Positions 16,297 to 25,631 of a stretch of 64,000 bases of DNA are shown in pieces (position 1 is the first letter of the stretch; each line of letters begins with the position of its first letter). Location of the stretch: NCBI RefSeq assembly GCF_000520975.1, contig NZ_JACB01000051.1, positions 1 through 64,000 on the forward strand, in the 5' to 3' direction. This stretch comes from Aquimarina megaterium XH134 (GTDB lineage Bacteria > Bacteroidota > Bacteroidia > Flavobacteriales > Flavobacteriaceae). The translations under genes were made by a program, and so were the position numbers. The notes beneath the pieces are model-generated. The model was given only the letters and a program-made list of their open reading frames with translations. It was not told the origin of the DNA and searched no databases.

Positions 16297-19200
16297 ATGA
16301 AAAAATTCTTTACCTCAGGGGCATGTTTATATACCCCCCCTAAATTGAATTTAAAAATGAAACTAACACTGTTATTAACATTCATTTCTCTCTTTAAAAT
16401 TCAAGCTGAATCATATTCTCAAAATACTAGGATTACTATTAATTTAGAATCTGTAAAAGTTATAAAAGTATTAGAGACTATAGAGTCGTTATCTGAGTTT
16501 AAATTTTTGGCAAATGAAAATGTAATAGATCAAAACCGTTTGGTTTCGATTAAAATGAAAAATAAAAAGATCTATAAAATATTAAATCAACTATTTAGTA
16601 ATCAAGGGGTAACGTATAAGGTTATAGATCGTCAAATTATTTTAGTCAAAAATAAACTAAACAATGAAGCTGTTAAAAAGTTAATTCCAGAACCAGTTAA
16701 AAAGACAAAACAGGAAAAAGAAATCAATGGTACTGTAAAAGACCAACAAGGGGTTCCATTGACAGGTGTAAATATAATCATATCAGGTACGACTAGAGGA
16801 GTACAAACAGATTTTGATGGGAGATATACTATAAAAGCTTCAATAGGGGATGTATTAGATTTTTCATTTATAGGAATGAAAACAGTTTCAATTGCAGTAG
16901 GAGATTCGTCAACTATTGATGTCGTTATGGAAGATGACACTGCAAGTTTAGAAGAAGTAGTAGTAACTGCTTTAGGAATTAAAAGGGAGGCCAAAAAATT
17001 AGGATACTCAATACAAACCGTAGAAGGCGAAGAATTAACAAAAGTAAGAAATGTTAATGTAGTTAATAATCTTGCAGGTAGAGTAACCGGAGTCCAGGTT
17101 AATCAAAATGGGACAGGTATAGGAGGATCTGCTTCGGTTACCGTTAGAGGTGTTACTTCATTAGTGCCAGGGCAAAACTCGGCGTTGATTGTTGTAGATG
17201 GTGTTGTTTTAGATGGAGGTAGTTTAGGAGAAGGAAGTTTTTCTGGAGGCTTAGATTATGGAAATGCATTATCCGATATAAATTCTGATGATGTAGAAAG
17301 TATCAACATTTTAAAAGGAGGGAATGCCACCGCACTTTATGGTTACAGAGGTTCTGCAGGGGTTATTGTAATTACGACAAAGAAAGGTAAAGCAGGTAGA
17401 GTTAAAGTTGATCTATCTTCTTCGGTGACTTTTGATAATGTATTAATTGCCCCTAAACTACAGAATAGTTATGGACAAGGTCGTTTTGATGCAGCTACAG
17501 GACAGTTGGTTTATGATATTACCAGACCTGGTAGTTGGGGACCTGCATTAGACGGTAGTCAGCAAACACGATTTGACGGTGTAGGTACAGCTCCTTACAG
17601 TGGTAATCCTGGTGATTTTAAAGATTTTTACGGAACAGGTTTAACCATGATAAATTCTGTAGGCTTATCTGGAGGATCTGATATTATAGATTATAGATTG
17701 TCTTATTCTAATTTATTTAATAAGCCTGTTTTATCGGGTAGTGATTATAAACGTCAATCTTTGTCGTTAAATACAAATACCAATGTGACAGATAAATTAA
17801 AAGTACAAGCCAAAATTGCGTATGTAAAAAATACAGCAATTAATAGAGCCGATATAACAGATGGACAGGCAAATACAGTTCGAAGCTTGATCTTAAAACC
17901 TAGAAACATTTCTAATGCAGATTTAGAAGCCAATTATATTAATCCCGATGGTACGCCAAATAATTTTGGAGGATCTTCATTTACAATGAACCCATATTAT
18001 GCAATTAATACTAAGTTGAATGAAGATACCAAAAACAGGTATACAGGATTAATAAGTGCAACATATAAACTTACAGATGGTTTATCTGCCACTGCTAGAT
18101 ATTCTCAGGATCAAAGTAATTATGCGGCTTCTATATTTAAAGGTCGAGGAGTTTTTGATAATGCACCTTCAGGGCAATTAGTAGAAATCACACAGCAAAC
18201 TACCACATCAAATTATGATTTCTTATTATCATATAATGGTTATTTAACAGAAAAAATATCTGTAAACTCAACCGTAGGATATAGTGGTTTTGAGAACAAA
18301 GCAAAATCTACAACTGTGCAAGCATCGGATTTATTAGACCCTTCGCTTTTTTCAGTAAATAATTTTGGAACTAAAGGAGCTAGTACGAGATTAAGTAATC
18401 TTAAATCTCAATCTTTATTTGGTTCGGTACAATTTGGATTTAATGATTTTGCATTTGTTGAAGTAACAGGGAGAAATGATTGGAGTTCTACATTACCAGT
18501 AGATAGTTTTTCATTTTTTTACCCTTCTGTAGGAACGAGTTTTCTATTGCACGATATTTTTGGTATAGATAGCGATAAGGTTAATCTTATAAAACTTAGA
18601 GCAAGTTGGGCAAAAACAGGAAATGCAACACTGCCTTACAGATTGGCTCCAGTATATAATGTATCTTCTGCTCCGTATAATGGACTTACATTATTTTATT
18701 TTGGTGACCCTAATTTAACACAAGGACAAGCAGAAGAAGGAGCAGCTCCAGGAACTGTAATCCCTAATAAAGATCTAAAAGCCGAATTGTCATCAGAATA
18801 TGAGTTGGGTATGGATGTTAAACTATTCAATAATCGATTAGGGTTAGATGTTACATACTATAATAAGGAGACAAAAAACCAAATATTATCAATCTCTTTG
18901 CCTTCTACAACGGGAGCGCAGAGCAAAATAATTAATGCAGGTTTGGTTTCTAATAAAGGAGTAGAGATTGCTTTAACAGCAACCCCTATAAAATCGACAA
19001 ATTTCGAATGGAATACTGCTTTTAATTTTAGTAAGAATGAAAATAGAATAGAAAAACTTGTACCAGAGTTACCAACTGCTATTATAGCAAGACAATTTAA
19101 TGATGTTATACAATTAACTGCCACCGAAGGGAATGTATATGGGGATTTGGTTGGGCCATCATTTTCTCGGGATGATCAGGGACGTGTGATTTATGATAGT

Positions 19201-19788
19201 AACGGTTTACCAGTTGTAGGAGAAAATAAAATAATAGGAAATGTTACTCCGGATTTCTTACTGGGAATTAATAATTCATTTTCATATAAAAACATAGAAC
19301 TTGGATTTTTGATTGATATTAAATCAGGAGGGGATGTGTTCTCATTTACTGATTTTGTAGCCAGTACAAATGGTAACGATATTAGAACCTTAGAAGGAAG
19401 AGAATTTTATTCAGGAGGTAATGGTATTATGGTACCAAGTGACGCCGTTGTAGACGGTACATTATCTCCAAGTGTTGCCGCTAGAGGAGTTGATCCAGCA
19501 ACATATTATCAAAGATTAGGTAATATCTCTGAAAACTGGATTTCTGATGGTAGTTATGTTAAACTAAGACAAGTATCGTTAACGTATAACTTTCCATCTA
19601 GTATTTTAGATAGATTTTCGATTGCAAATATGTCTATAAGCTATATCGGGAGAAACTTAGCAATTCTTCATAAGAATACACAGAATTTTGATCCAGAAGT
19701 TGGTTTTAATACCTCTATCCAAGGAATTGAAATTTATGATTTCCCTTCTACCTCTAGCCATGGTGTAAAGTTAAACTTGTCATTTTAA
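16297..19788 (+). CDS. SusC/RagA-like TonB-dependent transducer with STN domain
   Basis: The 1163-residue outer-membrane receptor has a signal segment and an STN signalling domain (about residues 50-112). A carboxypeptidase-regulatory-like domain (about 140-215, GTVKDQQGVPLTGVNI) is followed by the SusC box EVVVTALGIKREAK at about 222 and a plug domain (MNVVNNLAGRV-like NVVNNLAGRVTGV). The beta-barrel ends in Phe. The STN domain means it signals to the FecR/ECF pair just upstream. It takes up glycan fragments with its SusD partner, powered by ExbBD-TonB. The enzymes downstream suggest amino-sugar oligosaccharides such as chitin fragments. Confidence 0.95.
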   Translation: MKKFFTSGACLYTPPKLNLKMKLTLLLTFISLFKIQAESYSQNTRITINLESVKVIKVLETIESLSEFKFLANENVIDQNRLVSIKMKNKKIYKILNQLFSNQGVTYKVIDRQIILVKNKLNNEAVKKLIPEPVKKTKQEKEINGTVKDQQGVPLTGVNIIISGTTRGVQTDFDGRYTIKASIGDVLDFSFIGMKTVSIAVGDSSTIDVVMEDDTASLEEVVVTALGIKREAKKLGYSIQTVEGEELTKVRNVNVVNNLAGRVTGVQVNQNGTGIGGSASVTVRGVTSLVPGQNSALIVVDGVVLDGGSLGEGSFSGGLDYGNALSDINSDDVESINILKGGNATALYGYRGSAGVIVITTKKGKAGRVKVDLSSSVTFDNVLIAPKLQNSYGQGRFDAATGQLVYDITRPGSWGPALDGSQQTRFDGVGTAPYSGNPGDFKDFYGTGLTMINSVGLSGGSDIIDYRLSYSNLFNKPVLSGSDYKRQSLSLNTNTNVTDKLKVQAKIAYVKNTAINRADITDGQANTVRSLILKPRNISNADLEANYINPDGTPNNFGGSSFTMNPYYAINTKLNEDTKNRYTGLISATYKLTDGLSATARYSQDQSNYAASIFKGRGVFDNAPSGQLVEITQQTTTSNYDFLLSYNGYLTEKISVNSTVGYSGFENKAKSTTVQASDLLDPSLFSVNNFGTKGASTRLSNLKSQSLFGSVQFGFNDFAFVEVTGRNDWSSTLPVDSFSFFYPSVGTSFLLHDIFGIDSDKVNLIKLRASWAKTGNATLPYRLAPVYNVSSAPYNGLTLFYFGDPNLTQGQAEEGAAPGTVIPNKDLKAELSSEYELGMDVKLFNNRLGLDVTYYNKETKNQILSISLPSTTGAQSKIINAGLVSNKGVEIALTATPIKSTNFEWNTAFNFSKNENRIEKLVPELPTAIIARQFNDVIQLTATEGNVYGDLVGPSFSRDDQGRVIYDSNGLPVVGENKIIGNVTPDFLLGINNSFSYKNIELGFLIDIKSGGDVFSFTDFVASTNGNDIRTLEGREFYSGGNGIMVPSDAVVDGTLSPSVAARGVDPATYYQRLGNISENWISDGSYVKLRQVSLTYNFPSSILDRFSIANMSISYIGRNLAILHKNTQNFDPEVGFNTSIQGIEIYDFPSTSSHGVKLNLSF

Positions 19789-19809
19789 TACTAAATAATT
19801 TAAAATATT

Positions 19810-21375
19810 ATGAAAAACATTAGTCATAAAAATTATTCAAACATTAAAAGACAATTTTTCGCTATTGTGTTAATGTTTGGTTTCTTAACGTCTTCATGTA
19901 CTAAAGACTTTGAAGAAATAAATACCAACCCTAATTTACCCGAAGAAAGTGGAGCAGATAACATTATGGGAGGGGTGCAATATTTTACCTTTGCAGAGCC
20001 TAGATTTGTGGCATGGAGAGGTAACTTATTATATTCATCACAATTTTCTCATCAATTCTCAACAAGTGTTGCAGGAAGCTGGTGGGCTGGTGGCGATATA
20101 TACGATAATGATCAAGGTTGGACCAATGCCGTATTTGATAAATCTTTTACAAAGAGTAGTTTAAATCTGCGTAATTTATTAATCAAATTTGGCGAATTAG
20201 AGGATACCAATGGTCAAGCCGCGACTAAAATTATGATGTCTCTTTTTTATCAAAAAATGACTGATATCTTTGGGGATGTCCCTTATACCGAAGTTATACT
20301 ACCTGAGTTTGAAGTAAATCCTCCAAAATATGACACTCAAAAAGTTATTTATAGAAGCATTTTAGAAGATCTAAAAGCGCAAATGGATGTCATAGGAAAC
20401 TCAACAACAACTATTAGTGGTGATAACGGGGATTTTATATATGAAGGAGATCCTCAAAAGTGGAAAACTTTGGCAAATACATTACGATTGCGCATGGCTT
20501 TACGAAGTAGAGATGCATTTACTGCAGACGGTGATGGCGCTTTTATTGATGGTGTCATAGCAGATTGTTTATTAAATCCATTAATAGACGAAACTAATGA
20601 GGCTACACTAATTAGATCTCGTGATCCTCTGGTTAATGGTAATCTAGATGGTGGTTTTGAAGATGTTTATTGGGGATTTGGAACTGGTGCCGGAGGTAAT
20701 GGAGTTACAGGTTCTAAATGGATTTTAACAGATAGACTGGTAAATCTTATGCAAGATAATAATGATCCAAGATTGCCAGAAATTGCAATTGAGGCAGAAA
20801 ATGGAGGGTACGTTGGAGGTATGCCTAATGTAAGAGTTTCCCCAGCCTGGGATGATATGTCTAAGCCTGGACCAAAAATAGTAGGAACGTCTTTTTCTGA
20901 TATTAAAGATCAAGTACCCGTAATGGTATTAACAGCAGCCGAATCCTATTTTTTACAAGCAGAAGCTGCATTGTTAGGATATGGAGGAGATGCTAATAGC
21001 TTATATCAGAGCGGTATACTAGCTAGTATTAATTTTTGGGGAGGTCAAGATGCTGGTGATTTTATAACAAATGAAGCTATTGCTACATTAAGTGGCGCTA
21101 CTCAGGATCAGCTTAATCAGGTGTATAACCAAAGATGGTTAGCATCTTTAACAAACGGATATGAGAGTTGGGCATTGGTAAGAAGGGTAGATATGATACC
21201 ACAAATAACAGATAATGTTAATTTTTGGGTAAGCCAACCTAATAATGGTAACGTTCCTAAAAGATTACAATATTCTAGTACAGAATTAATCTCTAATAGT
21301 GTTAATGTACAAGAAGCAATTAATGCTCAAGGCCCAGATATAATGTCTACAGCTCTTTGGTGGGATGTAAATTAA
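19810..21375 (+). CDS. SusD/RagB-like surface glycan-binding lipoprotein
   Basis: The 521-residue lipoprotein has a signal ending in the lipobox LTSSC (Cys near residue 30), then a helical SusD fold with TPR-like segments. The typical SusD motifs are present: NTNPN near the N-terminus, WKTLANTLRLRMALR in the middle and AEAALLGYGG late. It caps the SusC barrel and delivers oligosaccharides. It starts 21 bp after susC. Confidence 0.92.
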   Translation: MKNISHKNYSNIKRQFFAIVLMFGFLTSSCTKDFEEINTNPNLPEESGADNIMGGVQYFTFAEPRFVAWRGNLLYSSQFSHQFSTSVAGSWWAGGDIYDNDQGWTNAVFDKSFTKSSLNLRNLLIKFGELEDTNGQAATKIMMSLFYQKMTDIFGDVPYTEVILPEFEVNPPKYDTQKVIYRSILEDLKAQMDVIGNSTTTISGDNGDFIYEGDPQKWKTLANTLRLRMALRSRDAFTADGDGAFIDGVIADCLLNPLIDETNEATLIRSRDPLVNGNLDGGFEDVYWGFGTGAGGNGVTGSKWILTDRLVNLMQDNNDPRLPEIAIEAENGGYVGGMPNVRVSPAWDDMSKPGPKIVGTSFSDIKDQVPVMVLTAAESYFLQAEAALLGYGGDANSLYQSGILASINFWGGQDAGDFITNEAIATLSGATQDQLNQVYNQRWLASLTNGYESWALVRRVDMIPQITDNVNFWVSQPNNGNVPKRLQYSSTELISNSVNVQEAINAQGPDIMSTALWWDVN

Positions 21376-21659
21376 TTTACCATTTATAATAGAAGTATAA
21401 ATGAATGCCAGATTAAGTTTTTAAGAATGGCTATTTTTCAGTATTAATTTCAGAAAATAGAAAAGTGTTTTTTGTAGTCATGATTATTGCAAATTTTGTA
21501 TAAGAATAATGATATAAAAAAATTACGATATACATTGCAACAAACTTAGTCTGGTAATTTATGCTTTAATTCAAGCTTTTAACACATATAGAAGACATCA
21601 TCGTTTTCACTATTTAATCATCAAACCACAGAAATTTGAAGTAAAATGCAATACTAGTT

Positions 21660-23708
21660 ATGAAAAATATTAAAAAAATTATATTAATTTTTGTTTTTAT
21701 AGCATCATGTTTTCACATTAACGCGCAGGTTGAGTTGTCAGAGAAATATGATTTAATGCCCTGGCCAAAAGAAATAACAGAGAACGGTCAAAAATTTATC
21801 ATTAAAGAAGATTTTACGATTGCAGTAAATAAAGACAATATTAATCCCAAAATAGGTAACGCAACAACCAAATTTCTAAGGCGACTGTCTGGTAGAACAG
21901 GAGTATTTATTGACGAAGGGTTTGCAACAATTGCTTCTAAAAGTAAAGAGCCATCTTTAGTTATAAATTATACCAGAGAAGGTAAACTAGAGTTAAATGA
22001 AGATGAGTCTTATGAACTTTCAGTATTAAACAACCAAATAAGCTTAACAGCTATAACAGATATAGGTATAATAAGAGGATTAGAAACTTTATTGCAGCTT
22101 AATACTCATACTAAAACCGAATATTTTTTTCATGGAGTTAATATTAAAGACGCACCCAGATTTCCCTGGAGAGGTTTAATGATAGATGTGGCTAGGCATT
22201 ATGAACCACTAGAAGTGCTAAAAAATAACTTAGATGCCATGGCTGCTGTAAAAATGAATGTTTTTCATTGGCATTTAACCGAAGATCAAGGCTTCAGGGT
22301 GGAGATAAAATCAAGACCTAAATTTCATCAATTAGCATCGGATGGACAATACTATACTCATGAGCAGATAAAAGAGTTAGTAGCGTATGCATCTAATTTA
22401 GGAATTAGAGTTGTCCCCGAATTTGATATACCAGGCCATGCTACTTCTTGGTTAGTAGCATACCCAGAAATGGCAAGTAAGGATACTATCTATAAAATAG
22501 AAAGATATGCAGGTATTTTTAATCCTACTTTGGATCCTACAAAAGAAGTTACTTACGAGATTATTACTGATGTGTTTTCAGAAATTGCCCCACTTTTTCC
22601 TGATAAATATTTTCATATTGGAGGCGACGAAAATGAAGGCAAGCATTGGGATGAAAACGATAAAATCCAAGAATTTAAGAAGAAAAATAATATAAAAGAT
22701 AACCATGAATTGCAGGCATATTTTAATATTAAAATTCAAAAAATATTAAAAGAGCAAGGAAAAATCATGATGGGATGGGACGAAATTTTGCAACCTACTT
22801 TACCCAAAGATGTTGTTATACATTCGTGGAGAGGTAAAGAAGCAATGTTAAAGGCAGCTAAACAAGGCTATAAAACAGTGTTGTCCAAAGGGTATTATAT
22901 AGATTTACTTAAATCTATTAGACATCATTATGCAAATGAACCTATTTCAAAAGATCATGGCTTAACAGAAGAACAACTAAAAAACATCTTGGGAGGAGAA
23001 GCAACAATGTGGGGAGAATTAGTTACTCCGGTATCTATAGATTCTAGAATTTGGCCTAGAACAGCTGCAATTGCAGAAAAACTGTGGTCATCTAGTGTAG
23101 TTAATGATGCAGATAATATGCTTAAAAGATTAGAGAGTGTTAATTACAGACTAGAAGAATTAGGTATTTCTCATATAAGAAATAGAAATGTAATTTTAAG
23201 AAACATTAGTAATAATCAAGAATTAAAATCATTGATTAATCTTACAAAAATTTGTGAACCATTAAAAGCATACCAAAGAAATAAAGGAGGAGTTGAGTAT
23301 AAATCGTATTCGCCATTTACGCAATTTGTAGATGCGTGTAATACAGATGCTATTGATGCTATACTATTTGATAAAAGTGTAAAAAAATATTTAGAATCTA
23401 ATAGGGGTGCTGATAAACAAGGGATTATAGTTTTGCTTAACAAGTGGATGACAAACCATACTGATTTCAGCAAAATAAATAATAATCCAACACTGGCAAA
23501 ATTAGAACCTCTATCTTCAAAATTAGCAGAACTATCATCCATTCTGAAAAAAGGATTAACTAGAGGAAGCATAAACAAAGCCGAACATCAAAAATCAATA
23601 GTTATTATTGATTTTCTTAGCAAACCAATTGCCGACACAGAACTCGTAATAATACCAGCAATTAAAAAGCTAATCTCAGATATAGAAATTAAAAACGTAA
23701 AACCCTAA
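21660..23708 (+). CDS. GH20 beta-N-acetylhexosaminidase
   Basis: The 682-residue enzyme has a cleavable signal (ending FHINA). A GH20b-like N-terminal domain is followed by the catalytic TIM barrel, with FHWHLTEDQGFRVEIK at about residue 200, FHIGGDENE at about 319-326 holding the catalytic Asp-Glu pair, and GGEATMWGE near 440. It removes terminal GlcNAc or GalNAc by substrate-assisted catalysis. The C-terminal ~180 residues form an extra helical part. It is the first enzyme gene after SusCD and likely trims chitin-type or glycan oligosaccharides in the periplasm. Confidence 0.95.
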   Translation: MKNIKKIILIFVFIASCFHINAQVELSEKYDLMPWPKEITENGQKFIIKEDFTIAVNKDNINPKIGNATTKFLRRLSGRTGVFIDEGFATIASKSKEPSLVINYTREGKLELNEDESYELSVLNNQISLTAITDIGIIRGLETLLQLNTHTKTEYFFHGVNIKDAPRFPWRGLMIDVARHYEPLEVLKNNLDAMAAVKMNVFHWHLTEDQGFRVEIKSRPKFHQLASDGQYYTHEQIKELVAYASNLGIRVVPEFDIPGHATSWLVAYPEMASKDTIYKIERYAGIFNPTLDPTKEVTYEIITDVFSEIAPLFPDKYFHIGGDENEGKHWDENDKIQEFKKKNNIKDNHELQAYFNIKIQKILKEQGKIMMGWDEILQPTLPKDVVIHSWRGKEAMLKAAKQGYKTVLSKGYYIDLLKSIRHHYANEPISKDHGLTEEQLKNILGGEATMWGELVTPVSIDSRIWPRTAAIAEKLWSSSVVNDADNMLKRLESVNYRLEELGISHIRNRNVILRNISNNQELKSLINLTKICEPLKAYQRNKGGVEYKSYSPFTQFVDACNTDAIDAILFDKSVKKYLESNRGADKQGIIVLLNKWMTNHTDFSKINNNPTLAKLEPLSSKLAELSSILKKGLTRGSINKAEHQKSIVIIDFLSKPIADTELVIIPAIKKLISDIEIKNVKP

Positions 23709-23712
23709 TATA

Positions 23713-24585
23713 TTGAAAAATACTATAATTTTCGTGGTAATGCTTTTTGGAGCAATGATTTTTAATTCGTGTAATAAAAAAGAAAAATCTATAGATCGTA
23801 GTACAGATTTTACTAAAGAACACGAGTTTACCAAAGGTATCGAAGGTCCGGCAGTAGATAGTAAAGGAAACCTATATGCGGTTAATTTTAAAGAAGAAGG
23901 TACAATAGGTATGGTTAATCGTAAAGGAGAAAGCTCTTTATTTGTAAAATTACCTACAGGTAGCATTGGTAACGGAATTCGTTTTGATGCATCTGATAAT
24001 ATGTATATAGCAGATTATACAAATCATAACATATTGTATATAAAAAAAGGATCAAAAGAAGTTACTGTTTTTGCTCATGACTCTACAATGAACCAACCAA
24101 ATGATGTTGCTATTTCTTCTAATAGAACCTTGTATGCAAGTGATCCTAACTGGAAAAATGGAACAGGTAATTTATGGATGACTTCTAATCGAAAACTTGT
24201 TTTGGTAGAAAAAAATATGGGAACAACCAATGGTATAGAAGTTAGCCCTGATGGAAAGAGATTGTATGTTAATGAATCTATACAACGAAACATTTGGGTA
24301 TATGATATAACAGATAACGGTAAACCTATTAATAAAAGAATATTCAAGACATTCAAAGATTTTGGCTTAGATGGTATGAGATGTGATGCTAAAGGGAATT
24401 TGTATGTGTGTAGATATGATAAAGGAACTGTATTAGTATTATCTCCTGAAGGTAAAGAATTAAGAGAAGTACAACTAAAAGGAAAAAAACCAACTAATAT
24501 CGCTTTTGGAGGAAAAAATAATACTCAATGTTTTGTAACAATGGCAGATAGAGGGTGTTTTGAGACATTCTTTTCTCAAGAATGA
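23713..24585 (+). CDS. SMP-30/gluconolactonase-like beta-propeller lipoprotein
   Basis: The 290-residue lipoprotein (lipobox FNSC) has a six-bladed propeller of the SMP-30/gluconolactonase type. Repeated motifs such as GPAVDSKGNLYAVN, NGIEVSPDGKRLYVNES and DGMRCDAKGNLYV provide metal-binding and structural residues. Family members hydrolyse sugar lactones to aldonic acids. Here, next to a GntP-type aldonate permease, it could open N-acetylglucosaminolactone. The start codon is TTG, 5 bp after the GH20 stop, so translation may be coupled. Confidence 0.8.
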   Translation: MKNTIIFVVMLFGAMIFNSCNKKEKSIDRSTDFTKEHEFTKGIEGPAVDSKGNLYAVNFKEEGTIGMVNRKGESSLFVKLPTGSIGNGIRFDASDNMYIADYTNHNILYIKKGSKEVTVFAHDSTMNQPNDVAISSNRTLYASDPNWKNGTGNLWMTSNRKLVLVEKNMGTTNGIEVSPDGKRLYVNESIQRNIWVYDITDNGKPINKRIFKTFKDFGLDGMRCDAKGNLYVCRYDKGTVLVLSPEGKELREVQLKGKKPTNIAFGGKNNTQCFVTMADRGCFETFFSQE

Positions 24586-24612
24586 TATGCGTTTTTTATA
24601 ATATAGATCAGT

Positions 24613-25470
24613 ATGGTACATGCTATTATTAAAAAAAAGAGTTACTTGTTTTTATTAACTATTCAATTACTTGTCAATTGTAGCTCAAGTGATAGCGCTA
24701 TAGATACGAATACAAATGATCTTGTTGAGTTAAATACAATCCCATCAGGTGTGCAGAAGGCATATCCAAAAGGGTCTACAAAGTCCCAATATGGATTCTA
24801 TGCATATGTTCCTTCTGAATATAATATCACCAATACCGAAAAATATCCTTTATTGATCCACTTACATGGAGGTGGAGCAAGAGGAGATAGTTCTGTAAAC
24901 TCAAATGATTTAAATTCTATTTTATTTGATGGCCCTTCGTCATTAATACATAAAAATCAATGGAACCCCAAACATCCTATGATTGTTGTATCACCACAAT
25001 CCCCATCTATTTGGAATACAGAAAACTTGCACAGTTTTATTACTTTTTTGATTGAAAACTTAAAGATAGATACGCAACGAATATACATGACAGGATTTAG
25101 TATGGGAGGGAAAGGTTGCTATGATTATGTTTCTTCAAAAGGCAGTAATTCATATGTAGCAGCCATAGTGCCTATAGCAGGGTGGGGAGATACATCTACA
25201 GGAAATCAGTTTACTAATATTCCTGTTTGGGCATTTCATGGGGATGCAGATAGGATTATTTCATATGATAAATCGATTTCAATGGTTAATGCAATTAATG
25301 CAGAAAACCCAACAACAAAAGCTAAGATAACTATATACTCTGGTATCGGTCATGACTCTTGGTCCAGAACTTATGATAATACAGGGATAGGTAGCGGAAA
25401 CAGTGCTTATGACCCTTTTGATATCAGTATTTATGAGTGGATGTATTTATACAAGAAGACTGATTTATAA
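24613..25470 (+). CDS. Alpha/beta hydrolase (CE1-like esterase) lipoprotein
   Basis: The 285-residue lipoprotein (lipobox VNCSSS) is a serine esterase of the CE1/feruloyl esterase-like type. HLHGGG forms the oxyanion hole, GFSMGGKG carries the nucleophilic Ser, HGDADRIISY the Asp and GIGHDSWS the His. It probably removes acyl groups from carbohydrate substrates at the cell surface or in the periplasm. Its substrate is unknown. It lies within the locus, 28 bp after the propeller gene. Confidence 0.83.
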   Translation: MVHAIIKKKSYLFLLTIQLLVNCSSSDSAIDTNTNDLVELNTIPSGVQKAYPKGSTKSQYGFYAYVPSEYNITNTEKYPLLIHLHGGGARGDSSVNSNDLNSILFDGPSSLIHKNQWNPKHPMIVVSPQSPSIWNTENLHSFITFLIENLKIDTQRIYMTGFSMGGKGCYDYVSSKGSNSYVAAIVPIAGWGDTSTGNQFTNIPVWAFHGDADRIISYDKSISMVNAINAENPTTKAKITIYSGIGHDSWSRTYDNTGIGSGNSAYDPFDISIYEWMYLYKKTDL

Positions 25471-25631
25471 ATGACAATTCTAATAAAGAATTATAATCTA
25501 TATAGGGTTAGTTATTTATGGCTTGCTTTTTTTGGCCCCAAGAAGAATTTTTTAGTGAATAAGCTAATATATAAGTTGTAATTCTCTCGAAAGGATTTAA
25601 TCAATGAATGTATTTATATAATGATAATTAA

